Below, piece after piece: positions 48,496 through 58,818 of a stretch of 64,000 bases of DNA (its first letter is position 1; the number at the start of each line of letters is the position of its first letter). This stretch comes from Chrysophaeum taylorii (taxonomy: Eukaryota > Sar > Pelagophyceae > Pelagomonadales > Pelagomonadaceae). The position numbers were made by a program, and so were the translations under genes. Location: contig JAQMWT010000154.1 of assembly GCA_029834535.1 (NCBI GenBank), forward strand, positions 1 through 64,000, written 5' to 3'. A model generated the notes under the pieces. That model saw nothing but the letters and a program-made list of their open reading frames with translations, searched no databases and was not told the origin of the DNA.

Positions 48496-51370
48496 ATGCG
48501 CTTTAGTTTCCTGTTGGCGACCGCCGCTCGCGCCTTCCAAACAGCAAGAGGAGGTGGACTTCGCAGCGGCCTGAGCATGTCGGCCGTGGAGAAGTTCCGC
48601 GCGGACTACAAGTCGCTGCCGTATGGTGTCGAGTCAGTGAATCTCAACTTCGACATAAAGAGCGAGTCGTCGACGTACGTCACCTCAAAGCTGCGATTTG
48701 TTGGGGGTGGCGGACCGCTCGAGCTCGACGGCGAGGACCTCAAGCTTGTCTCGTTGCGTGTCGACGGCGAGCCTGTCGAGTACGAGCTCACCCCCGATGG
48801 TTTGAAGATCGCGACGCCGCCCCCCGCGCCGTTCGAGCTCGAGACGGTGGTCGAGATCGATCCCAAGGCCAACACGCAGCTCAGCGGGCTCTATGCGTCG
48901 TCGGGTAACTTGTGCACGCAGTGCGAGGCCGAGGGCTTCCGACGGATCACGTACTTTTACGACCGCCCCGACGTCATGAGCAAGTACACGGTCCGCGTCG
49001 AGGCAGACAAGGACGCGTACCCGGTGCTCCTGTCGAACGGCAACGAGGTCGGCAAGGGTGTCGACGGCGATCGCCACTGGGCGACCTTCGAGGACCCCTT
49101 CAACAAGCCTTCGTACCTGTTCGCGCTTGTCGCGGGGGATCTCGGCCACATCGAGGACACGTTCACCACTATGTCGGGCCGCCAAGTGCGTCTCTTTGTG
49201 TGGAGCGAGCACCACAACGTCGGGGCGCTCGACTGGGCGATGCACTCTCTCAAGACTTCGATGAAGTGGGACGAGGACCGCTACGGCCGCGAGTACGACC
49301 TCGACGTGTACCACATCGTCGCCGTATCGGACTTCAACATGGGAGCCATGGAGAACAAGGGGCTCAACGTCTTCAACACGGCCTGCGTCCTGGCAAAAGA
49401 GACGACGGCTACAGACGGCGACTACGAACGCGTCCGTGGCAGAGTGTATTATGCGCTTCTCTTGTGTGCGCCCGCGTGAGCGTCTTGTTGCTCCCGCCGC
49501 AGGTTCTCGGCGTAGTGGCTCACGAGTACTTTCATAACTGTATTTACAGGCCACTCGGTGTCTTTTTGTCTCTGTTTGTGTTGTTCTTCTCTGTTCATCA
49601 TCCGTGCTATCTGGAATGTTGCCTCCTTACCGTTGTGGTGGTGGTGGTGGTGGTGGTGGTGTTCCTTTGTTTTACCGACGACGCTGAGGACGTTCGGCAG
49701 GGTCGGGAAATCGAGTAACGTGTCGGGACTGGTTCCAGTTGACGCTCAAGGAGGGGCTGACGGTGTTTCGCGACCAGCACTTCAGTGAGGAGCTGACGTC
49801 CCCCGCCGCCAAGCGGATCGAGGACATCCGAATCATTCGGTCGTCGCAGTTCACACAGGACGCGTCGCCAATGTCGCACCCGATCCGGCCCGAGAGCTAC
49901 GTTGCAATGGACAACTTCTACACTGTGACTGTGTACAACAAGGGCGCGGAGGTAATCCGAATGTACCGCACTCTGCTCGGAGAGGGGGGATTCCGGAAAG
50001 GCATGGATCTGTACTTCGAGCGGCACGACGGCGAGGCCGTGACGTGCGACGACTTTCGCGCCGCGATGGCCGATGCCAACGGGAAGGATCTGACACAGTT
50101 CGAGGAGTGGTACAAGCAGGCGGGCACGCCGACGATCAAAGTTACGGAGCGTGGCGTCAAGGACGGCGCGTACCGCCTCACGCTGACCCAGTCGAACGGC
50201 GGCAAGCCGCCTCTCCACGTTCCGATCAAGGCGGCACTCGTCGCCCCTGGCGGTGCCGTCGCCGAGACGTTGTTCGAGCTTACCGACGAGTCCAAAACGT
50301 TCGAGTTTCCCATGGCCGTCAACGGCGAGCCGTACGTGCCGTCGTTGCTGCGCGGATTCTCGGCGCCCGTGAAGCTCAGTTTCGAACCGCCACTCTCGAT
50401 CGCCGAGCTCGAGTCGCTCGCCGCGTACGATGACGACGCTTTCGTCAAATGGGACTCGTGGCAGCAGCTCGCGGCGCGCGTCGTCCTCGACAAGTACCAC
50501 GGCGCCCAAGACGCGCCGCTCCCCGACTACCTCGTCAACGCCTTCAAGGCGACGCTAACTAACGGCGACGAGGAGAGCTCGCTGCGCGCTTATTCCCTCG
50601 ACCTGCCCGACTACTCGACGCTCGCGCTCGAGCTTGAGGACCTCGACCCGACAAAACTGTGCGACGCGCTCAAGGCGACGCGACTCGGCCTCGCGACGGC
50701 CGCCCGCGCCGAGCTCGAAGCGTGCTACGCTGCGATGGCGCCCGCCGACGACACCTTCTCGCTCGACGCGGCGGCCGTAGGACGCCGCCGCCTGCGGAAC
50801 ACGTGCCTCGCGTACCTCTCCAAGCTCGACGGTGGCGACGCCCTCTGCGGCGCGCACTTCGATGCGGCAACGTGCATGTCCGACTCGATCGCTCCCGTCG
50901 CGCAACTCGCCAGCAAGCCTGACTCGAACGACCGGGCGCGCTGCTTAGAAGCGTTTTATGACAAGGCTAAGAAGAACCAGGAGGATCTCGTCATCAACAA
51001 GTGGTTTGCGATCCAGGCCATGGCTGACTGCGACGGCGCGATCGACAACGTTTCCAAGCTTCTCGAACACCCCGACTTCACCGATACGAATCCAAACCGC
51101 TTCCGCGCCGTCGTAAATACTTTCGCCCTCGGAAATCCGCGCCACTTTCACTCGGGAGATGGCAAGGGCTATGACTTCATCGCCGACCAGATCTGCTCGA
51201 TCGACAAGAAGAACCCGCAGGTTGCCGCGCGCCTCTCGAACGCTTTTGGATCTTGGCGTCGCTACGAGCCCTCGCGCCGCGACCTCATGCGCCAAGCTCT
51301 CGAACGGATCAAAGTCACCGCTGGTCTCTCCAAGGACACCCTTGAAATCGTGTCTCGCTCCCTGGTCTGA
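48496..51370 (+). CDS. M1-family aminopeptidase (PepN-type), three exons
   Basis: Exons 48496-49431, 49503-49539 and 49701-51370 give 880 residues. The introns are 71 nt (GTCCGT donor) and 161 nt. The junctions are fixed by homology to bacterial PepN: DYER|VLGVVAHEYFHN|W and then SGNRVTCRDWFQLTLKEGLT. The first exon has the substrate-anchoring GAMENKGLNVFN motif. The zinc site HEYFH plus the downstream Glu in LKEGL is spread over all three exons. DASPMSHPIRPESY and YEKGAEVIRM-like YNKGAEVIRMYRTLLGE continue the match. It trims N-terminal residues from peptides. The leader (RFSFLLATAARAFQTARG) looks like a signal peptide followed by an AxAF-type plastid cleavage site, so plastid targeting is likely. 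A second start at Met28 would give a cytosolic form. Confidence 0.93.
49432..49502 (+). other. 71-nt intron 1 of the aminopeptidase gene
   Basis: It has donor GTCCGT and acceptor CCGCCGCAG. The alignment to PepN has no gap only when exon 1 ends after the DYER codons. Confidence 0.75.
49540..49700 (+). other. 161-nt intron 2 of the aminopeptidase gene
   Basis: It has donor GTATTT and acceptor TTCGGCAG, and splits the Trp codon of HNW. The intron contains a (GGT)n tract near 49634-49661. Confidence 0.75.
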
Positions 51371-52120
51371 GACATGGCTGTTGCAATGCCCCTGAGAGTA
51401 TATCACTGTCCTAGTTCTTGGTATCGCCACCCATTCTGTCGACCCTCGGCGTGGTGTGGCACCGGGTGCCCTTGAGTTCTTTCTTTCTTGCTCCCCCGTC
51501 TTCCTAAACATCCATCCTGCTGTTGACCCACATCTCTTCCTGGCACGCCTATTTCTTCCCGCGACACGCACGTTGATCGCCTGTCTCGACACGTCGCGTG
51601 GTGCGTCGCAGCGCCATAAGACGTGGGTACATACGTCCGAATCGCCGCGACCGGTGGTTCCCCCGCTCTTTGCATTGTATTGTCCAGGTCGCGTGTAATG
51701 CGTCTCACGTATAACTACTCTTCTTGTTCCGTGAACCCTCAGCAGTGGACTATTGCAGTAGACTGTATTTGACTAACCAAAATGTTCGTGCCCCCCCCCT
51801 GGAAACCTCTTCCGCCACGTCTCCACAAATAAGCCCCGCACGCCATCCCCCCCTCTCCGCAGTCGACTTGTAAAAGAAACGCTTCCCGCATCTCTTAGAA
51901 GCTCAATGCGGCTGAAACCCGCAAGGGCCCGTCCTCTCTTCGCCAGCCTCGCGGCTCGGCGATGACCCCGTCTACATTTGCGCGCTTCAGGCACATCCCT
52001 CACATTCCCGCACTACGCACCAAGACCATCAAGCCCCCCACCCCCCTCTCAGCAGTCGACCTTTAAAAACGCGCAAGAAATTCGGAGTCCGTTACACAAG
52101 CTGTAATAATAAGTCTTGTT
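51371..52120. other. Intergenic with GTCGACTGCT-motif copies
   Basis: It holds two direct copies of the CCCCCCTCT-GCAGTCGAC motif (about 51847-51873 and 52039-52067). No gene is seen. Confidence 0.45.
52039..52067 (+). repeat. 29-bp inverted-repeat arm, left
   Basis: The core ccccccTCTcAGCAGTCGAC continues into cTTTAAA. The reverse complement lies at 52999-53027 with two mismatches in 29 bp. The arms bracket the 280-residue zinc-finger gene. Confidence 0.6.
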
Positions 52121-52963
52121 ATGGAAGCTTGCGATAATGAGCTCCCGGAGGAAGAGACACTCACGCTGCTAGATGAATGCTTGACAAGCATCTTTACGGC
52201 AACGCAAGCCTCGCGGCGCAAGGCTGTCCGTTCGCGCCCGAACGAAGAGAGCACAGTGGAGGAGAAGCTATCAGTCGCCGAGACGCGGTTCGCTCCTCGC
52301 AGCAGAGCTCATGTGGAGGTGCCCGCGGAGACGCTGCGAACCGAAAAGCGCGTGCAGAAGCACAATGTTCTGCAACTCAGACGATCACTTGTCGAGAAAC
52401 GCGCGGAGCCGGAAGAGCTCAGACGACGAAGTGGTGGTGCTTTCGAAGAGCTCTCCGAGTCGAAGAAATCACTGCGAATCTTACCGAAGTCGACGGAGCT
52501 CGCTCGGAGCGGACCGACGGCGCGCCAATTTGCGTGTAGTTTGCCAGACAAATCCGCCGACCGGATGTCAAAGGTCGCTCGTGACGATGTTTTGGCCGAG
52601 AAAGCTGCAAGAAGTCAGGTATATCACAATGCCGACACCAAGGCGGCGAATGTGGAAGAACGCTTTGGCCGCGAGGTGGGTGCCTGGGAGGAAAAAAATC
52701 CCCTGGCAACCAGCGCAGCGCGCGAGAGATTTGCCAATCATCTCACAGACAAGTACCTTTGCAAAGAGCTCGATCCATTACCTTCGACCTCCGCCGTGAC
52801 AGCCACGAGGCGTCGCGTCGCGGCTCTCATCGAGGCTGTTGTTGCAGCAACTGCGGCGCCCTCAGAAACCCCATCATTCACGGTCTGTGCGATCTGCGGC
52901 AAAAAGAACCCCTCGTCCTCTCGTAGCTGCTTGGTATGCAAACGCCAGTTGCGCTTATCCTGA
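52121..52963 (+). CDS. Uncharacterised helical protein with a C-terminal RanBP2-like zinc finger
   Basis: The 280-residue protein is highly charged and mostly helical, with coiled-coil character over about 45-130. The C-terminus VCAICGKKNPSSSRSCLVC has C-x2-C-x3-N-x6-C-x2-C spacing, the RanBP2/NZF zinc finger pattern, though the usual Trp is replaced by Phe/Val context. Such fingers bind ubiquitin or RNA. It is bracketed by 29-bp inverted repeats about 930 bp apart, so it may travel as a unit. No transposase motif is visible. Base composition is less GC-rich than neighbouring housekeeping genes. Confidence 0.55.
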   Translation: MEACDNELPEEETLTLLDECLTSIFTATQASRRKAVRSRPNEESTVEEKLSVAETRFAPRSRAHVEVPAETLRTEKRVQKHNVLQLRRSLVEKRAEPEELRRRSGGAFEELSESKKSLRILPKSTELARSGPTARQFACSLPDKSADRMSKVARDDVLAEKAARSQVYHNADTKAANVEERFGREVGAWEEKNPLATSAARERFANHLTDKYLCKELDPLPSTSAVTATRRRVAALIEAVVAATAAPSETPSFTVCAICGKKNPSSSRSCLVCKRQLRLS

Positions 52964-52998
52964 CTTTCGCGGGTAACTTAACTTGGTATTCTTATGTC

Positions 52999-53027
52999 TT
53001 TAAATGTCGACTGCTAAGAGGGGGGTG
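52999..53027 (-). repeat. 29-bp inverted-repeat arm, right
   Basis: Partner of 52039-52067; a (GT)n tract follows it. Confidence 0.6.
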
Positions 53028-53246
53028 TGTGTGTGTGGCATTCTTATGTCTTCAGCTCCTCCTGGCATTACACAATTATACTAGACCATGAATGGCCCAA
53101 GTGAAGACGGATGTTTTTCCCACTCTCTGTCGCGAGTCGTTCGTTAGTTCCGTGGATGTATTCGTGGCTAAAAAAATCATCATCGGTTGAGGTGTTGTTG
53201 TGACTTCGCCCACATCCCAACGACGCCGCATCCGATCCGGAGGGAA

Positions 53247-53930
53247 CTACACCCTTCTCATCTGACGGTGAGAAGGGCGAGATGGGAAACTCCAGTTCAT
53301 GTGCAAGCCCATCCGCAGGACGATGGAGCTGAGCCCCTGCGGCGCGCGATTCGGAATGTGATTACATTGTGCGAGCGGGTTTTTCTTAGAAAGTATCAGA
53401 AAGCGCAGAAGTCGTTGTGCGCGGGCAGCGTTCTTATGTGGGTGGGTATCTACGACGAAAGGGCCTACCGCTGCGCGGAGCCTAGCGAAGGTGGCGTCTA
53501 CGTTATCTCCTAACAGACGGAGCCAGTGCTGATACATGCCAGCGAAGCCGAGAATTTGGAGTAATCGCATGCAAAAACAGTTCCCCTGGGTGGCTCGCAC
53601 TACGTAAACATCGTGCCACACGGTCACGGCTTCTGATGCCGACAGGCTTGAGTACGCCGTCACCCAGCCATCGTGTTCGAGGCTCGGTGGCAACCCCTCC
53701 GCCGCACGGCTGGCGCCAACGATTCGGAGATGCGTCGAGTAGCATACATCGTTTTTAGTGGCGGGCGATCGCATGGCGCAACAATTTCTCAACATGCACA
53801 AGCCGAGCGGCTCGTCGCTCAGCCCTCTCGAGTCTTCCTTGTTTTGATCGCTGGCAGAGTCGTTGTCGCGGTTCCACCAAATTTGCAAGACTTCGACCTC
53901 TACCACGGCATCCTGCTCGTCGAGCTCCAA
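53247..53930 (-). CDS. Unidentified open frame
   Basis: This is a 227-codon frame whose middle (about residues 85-165, for example QGNCFCMRLLQILGFAGMYQ and HWLRLLGDNVDATFARLRAA) has helical, protein-like composition. Upstream residues on the same frame continue before the first ATG, so it may be a 3' exon. I recognise no family. The opposite strand is also partly open and protein-like, so even the strand is uncertain. It could be a decayed gene. Confidence 0.3.
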   Translation of the reverse strand: MELDEQDAVVEVEVLQIWWNRDNDSASDQNKEDSRGLSDEPLGLCMLRNCCAMRSPATKNDVCYSTHLRIVGASRAAEGLPPSLEHDGWVTAYSSLSASEAVTVWHDVYVVRATQGNCFCMRLLQILGFAGMYQHWLRLLGDNVDATFARLRAAVGPFVVDTHPHKNAARAQRLLRFLILSKKNPLAQCNHIPNRAPQGLSSIVLRMGLHMNWSFPSRPSHRQMRRV

Positions 53931-55261
53931 ATAAACTCGGGGGCTTGGTCCGGGGGCAGTGAATGACTCCTGTCGGCGTCTATAGGCGTGGCGCGGCGAC
54001 GTGGTCGTCCACTACGAAACGAGATACGACCTCGTCGCCATCCTCGAGCTTTTGTCTGTAATGAGAAGAAAATCGACGTCTTGCTGCTCCTGCGGCTCAA
54101 CGACGACGCGGTTCTCGATTTCAAAGATAAGAATACGGCGGCCACGTTGGTTCCGTGCACGCCTTCGTGTCGGAGAGCAGCCAATCACCAGCGTCGACTT
54201 CGCGTCTCCTAACGTGAGCCGTGCCAATTGGACAAACATATTGGGGTACGGGGTTTGCGACGCATATACCAGCCGCGATATCGTCAACGCGGATTGCGTT
54301 GGCCTGAGCCGCTGGGCCATGCATGTGACCAACTTTGTTCGTGGGTTCTGTCGTTGAAACCCGAGAAACTCACACCCAGCTACCACGCGTCATGAATGTG
54401 CTGCGTAGCTCGCTCTTTGAACATCGTGGGCCTGGAGGAAAAATTGACGGGTCTGTACCTTCCCGATAGCTCCTTGTCGCAAAACGTAGAATGAATCGCG
54501 TCTCCAGGGTATGTCGAGCGGTCTCCAAGGCCGCCGACAACGCTCGCGTCCGTCCACACGGTCCTTTGGCCTTGTCGTGCTGCGGTACGCGGTAAGACTT
54601 CCGGACGCGATCAGAACAAGGGTCAAACATCGATACAACGCCCGGCATCACAGGCAATCGCGCAGCAAAGCGACACCGTTTTCCTCGCGACACACAAGAA
54701 GTGCGGCGATTCCAAGCTGCGCTCGAATCTTTTCGCATCTCGTCGATCCTAAGCTTCGGCAACGGGCGGCGTCGCAGAGCCCTCGGAACCGAGTGGACTT
54801 GGCGATTTATTACGGAGGGATCATCTTGATATAGTCGAACTTTTCACTCGGACGCGTCCTTCGGTCAGACGGCCTCACGGAGCTCCTCCCTCAACCACGC
54901 CGACCGCCTCGCGTGGCGGTGCGACACTACGCTTGAGACCTCCTGCAAGGCCGGATTCGATCCCGTCGCAATCCTCGACAGAGCGGACGTATGGGATGAA
55001 CGATATCCCACAAGGACGAATAAGGCCACTCACCTGATTTCCGCGCTCTCAGCTCCGCCATCGCGTACCTTCATGGTACGACGGTTTCGGAAAGCTGCGA
55101 AATTCCAATCATCCTCCAAGAAAATGTCCAAGAATACGCCTGGAATTCGCATGAGTCAGCGCAACTGAAAACTTGTCCGATCAACGGCCACCGCACAGAT
55201 TATTTTAGGAACTAGTCGTTTTTCGGCGTTGGGACGTAAAGCTATTATTACTACAAGAAGC
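53931..55261. other. Interval with unassigned coding-like stretches
   Basis: Both strands show short protein-like stretches, for example + 54150-54357 (EQPITSVDFASPNVSRANW) and + 54850-55160 (CKAGFDPVAILDRADVWDER; EIPIILQENVQEYAWNSHES), and minus 54012-54386. None has a start, stop and domain that fit together. It could be an intron-rich or decayed gene. Confidence 0.3.
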
Positions 55262-55864
55262 ATGTCGAGGTTCGTGGCGTTTATCCTTGCGTGCGCGGCG
55301 TCGTGGGAGCTCGAGGAGCTCAAGCCTCACGAAAACGCTCAGCTCTACAACGAACTCAACGCCGAGCTCGAACGTGCTGCTTCCATGCTGCGTGGAGCGC
55401 GTTATTTCCGCACTCTCCAACGCAGGCTCGACGTCGAGTCATACTCCTACAGCTTCGAGAAGACGATGTCCAAGTCATACACCGAGTTCTCGTACCCCGC
55501 GTCCACCACGTCACCCGGTTTCTCGTACCCCGCATACTCGTACCCCGTGTTCGAGACAGAAGTCTCGTACGAGATGTCCACCGCCGAGATGTTCTCCTAC
55601 ATGTTATCGGAACCGATGTCGGGCATGAAGAAGAAAATGCCGGAGTCACCGCCGAAGATACCTCCGGGATCGACGCCGGGGCCCGTGCCAGGTTCACCAC
55701 CGGGGTCGCCGCAGGAGCCGCTGCAGCCCACCCCGTCGCCCTCGCCAAAGTTTAGGTGCAGAGACATCAAAGACGAGGCTCAATGTATCGAGACAGACGG
55801 ATGCTTCCCCAAGTACAAGGAAAAGAACGGTGATTTCAAGAAATGCAAAAATCATGACGGCTGA
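55262..55864 (+). CDS. Secreted Ser/Tyr- and Pro-rich protein with a Cys-rich tail
   Basis: The 200-residue protein begins at ATG 55262 with a short signal peptide (SRFVAFILACAAS). A helical acidic segment is followed by a Ser/Tyr-rich, imperfectly repeated block (SYSYSFEKTMSKSYTEFSYP, then PGFSYPAYSYP), a Pro/Gly linker (PPGSTPGPVPGSPPGS) and a compact four-Cys end (CRDIKDEAQC ... CFPKY ... KKC). The layout is that of an extracellular matrix, adhesive or wall protein with tyrosine-rich repeats and a small disulfide module. No homolog family is named. No intron is seen. Confidence 0.6.
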   Translation: MSRFVAFILACAASWELEELKPHENAQLYNELNAELERAASMLRGARYFRTLQRRLDVESYSYSFEKTMSKSYTEFSYPASTTSPGFSYPAYSYPVFETEVSYEMSTAEMFSYMLSEPMSGMKKKMPESPPKIPPGSTPGPVPGSPPGSPQEPLQPTPSPSPKFRCRDIKDEAQCIETDGCFPKYKEKNGDFKKCKNHDG

Positions 55865-56941
55865 TTTGTATGATCTGAACTGCAGTTTCAACTTCGCTGC
55901 GATCCCTCTCTGTGAGTATACCCGGCAAATATACGGGAGACTATTGTTTGTGATAGAATAATCTGTCACGTTTCTTCTGATGGATGGCGTCTCTTCGAAC
56001 CTGCTCGTGATTTATTCGGCCTGCCACGAATCATGGGCGGTAGACGGGCAACTTCCATCACAATCCATCTCATATTTTAGTACAATGACCATCACCCTGA
56101 TTCTATAGATCGGAGATTCTCGCCCCAGCTGCGGGAGGTAGGTATTTTGCGAGAATGACGAGGCAAAGCGTGATCAGGGATTTTTGTCCACAGTTACGCG
56201 CACTTAGCGCGCGGAGTTGCGTTATCAACGCGTGTTAAGGATGCTCGATCGATGCTACGGTAAGTTGATGGAGCAATCCGCAAATTAGTAATTATCATAG
56301 GCCTTTATCTGAGACCACGCGCAATTCATGTGGCATTTTTTCCAAGACAACGACGATGGCTCGCGCCTTTTTAATGGAATTTCTGGTTTATTTGTGCTGT
56401 TACTCTCGGGGAGGAAGTCGGATGCCTTTAAGGTAGGCCCCTCGCTTGTCCATATTGCTTCTGCGCTCGTCGCCGGTGTATTCATCCACAATATTTCGGC
56501 TTTGCTCGCCGATGTAGCTCGCGTTGACGACAGTCGCTCTTGGAGTGCGGAGTTATTACTAGGTTCAAAAAAGAAATGGTGGTAGTTAGTTGTAGGGTCG
56601 TGTACAAAGGACTACTTTGTGATCGCCCCAATTGTGGTTTTTGCTAAAGTTCGCGTTCTGACGTCGACCTCGGCGCAAGGACTCACAGCAGCAGGCTTCC
56701 TGTCTCTTCCACATACCAACAGGACAACATCTAGTAAATCAACTAGGTGTGACCCACCACGCATTAAAAGGGTTGCAGATACTTAATCGGCGAGGAAAGA
56801 CCGGACAGACGCCAAGGACCTTGCACATACGGCGAGTCGGTGTGCCCCGGCTTCTCTCATTGGGCACCGCAATCTATCCAGAGGAGCAATTCAGATGCAC
56901 AGTGGGCTAGATTTTACCTTATAAAACTTCGTGTGATGCTG
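55865..56941. other. Gene-poor interval
   Basis: On the minus strand near 56290-56560, stretches such as NIVDEYTGDERRSN and a following LKGIRL faintly resemble the LRR units at 45-47 kb. They may be a second, more decayed LRR remnant. No gene is supported. Confidence 0.3.
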
Positions 56942-57456
56942 TCAGTCGTTCGATACCCAAGCGGCAGGCACAGCAGGTCCAAAGACAAGCCTGCCGTGGC
57001 AGTCGAATTCAAGGTCAAGTGCGATGTTTTGAGCGAGATCAACGATAGCGGTGTTAGATTTTCTCAACAAGACGTCTTCGTGGGCGCAAACGAGGGAATG
57101 GTGCGTGCATTTCGTGGCATGGTAGACGTCGAACCGCAGGCGATTGTGTGATGACGTGTAGAAGGCTGTGATGATGAGGTACTGGTTGTCAATCTGCAAA
57201 CAAAATAAGCGCTTCCGCACAGCCAATGCGAACGTCGTACCTTCTTGCCCCAACGAGCAATCTCTTGCTCGTTGTCGGACATCATGTCTAGTTGTGCAGC
57301 GTTCGCCTTCATCGCAATGAGGTGACTTGCTCGCGCGTCCATGGCTCTCGCCGTCGAAAGCAGCATGCTCAGCTGCCGGCGCGGCGTGCAGGGGGATGTT
57401 TTGGACTCGGCGTTTGCGCTGGGTATACAAATCGCCGGCACGCAACGGGCCGGCAT
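56942..57456 (-). CDS. Probable intron-containing gene of unknown function (3' part)
   Basis: The exon ending at 57241 (AQLDMMSDNEQEIARWGKK) joins over a 47-nt intron (57194-57240, GTACGA...TTTGCAG, phase 0) to a last exon starting IDNQYLIITAFYTSSHNRLR and ending at the stop at 56942. The 5' exon(s) are uncertain: coding-like residues continue to about 57730 in another frame, and a GTACGC donor near 57536 suggests further introns. The product is mostly helical with no recognised domain. Confidence 0.4.
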
Positions 57457-57733
57457 TATCGTATGCTATCGCATGTGTGCGCTTGACCGGGCGAGAAGTA
57501 TGGCCTTCGTCGTCCAACTCTTCGCGTACCTGGAGATAAAAGTCGGCACGGCCTTCGTTGGCTTTGGATGACGTCACAATATCTTGTGCGTTTTGTGAAC
57601 ACGAATACTTGTATGGGATATGGGAAGGAAGGGAAGAAAAGAAAGAAAAATTGGTATCGCTGGAACGTGAGTCAGCAAGCTTGCACCCAAGTGCAAAAAA
57701 AACCGCCTCACCTTTGAATCTTTCTCGCTTCAT

Positions 57734-58818
57734 TTAGGATTAATCTTTTGTTGCTTCGTCGCCTGCCTCTCCCCGTGGCTTGGCTATCCTCTGCGGTCGT
57801 TTGTGGCCTTCTCTTTTTTTTTTATCTTTCTCTGCGATCATCCAATCTGGCTCTTTGAGTTGGGGGTTCAAGCAAACTATGGCAATAGTGATTTACTGCT
57901 TTTCGCGACGATTTAGTACGCTATATTAATAATAAGCTCGTTTAGCAATTTGAAAATCAGAATTGGAACCGAGGCCATGACGGTTGACGTGAAGAAGGAG
58001 GGCAAAAAGGAAAAGGGCATTTGGGGTGTAGATGGGGAAAAGGTAGAATCCGAGTAGGAGGAAGGAGATGACGGGACTTGGTGAGGCGGCATTGATAAGA
58101 TAAAGCGAAGCCTAATCCGAAAGTGCCGTATTTCGAGCAGAGGCGGCGGCCGCCGGAGCACGGAGACGTTTTTTTTACCCCCGACTGCTCGATAAGGGAG
58201 TACGAAAGCTTGGATTGCCGTGTTGGGGAGTTGGCATAAAGTGGCGGACACGCGGAGGGCCTCAGAGGCTGGCAGCCCAAGAGCGACATTGTTCGGATAT
58301 TGTTGCGATGGCAGCCACTCCCAGGGTTCTTTGTGTACAGCATATGGAGGATCGGATCGACGTCGTGATTTGAGATAGAGTGAACGAACGGGGGTTGGTT
58401 TAGGCTGGACGGCGGGCGCGCAAAGACAGAAAAGATAAGTTAAGAGGCGTCTCCGAACAGGATAAACGAGGGTCGTCGTTCGCGGGCATGACAGACGAAT
58501 GTTCCTCGAGACAGGGGCACATTTCTAGTATAGATTTTCGCGCTAGGAATGATGATTAACCATCATATGGCGTGTAGGACAGAGTCACAGTAGTCCCTGA
58601 TCAGATAACAGACAGTGGCGAAGGTCCACGCATGCACTCGAGATAATATCGAAGCCGCAGAGCCAAGGAAATCAGATTTGGCTCCAAAAAAGCGGAAGCG
58701 GAACATGTGCGCCGCTTAATATAGTAGTTAGAATCTTATTAGTTGTTTGGCTTCTTCATATCCGTCTTCTTCTTTTCTTCTTGGTTCTTCTTCTTCTGGT
58801 TATCACGTCACGGGTCTA
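57734..58818. other. Gene-free interval
   Basis: Only short frames are present (for example a hydrophobic minus-strand end at 57913-58000). I see no recognisable element. Confidence 0.45.

Noticed and set aside
54940-54990. GGATTCGATCCC-like T-loop suggesting a tRNA
   Set aside because: No acceptor stem, D-arm or anticodon arm could be folded around it. I found no convincing tRNA anywhere in the window.
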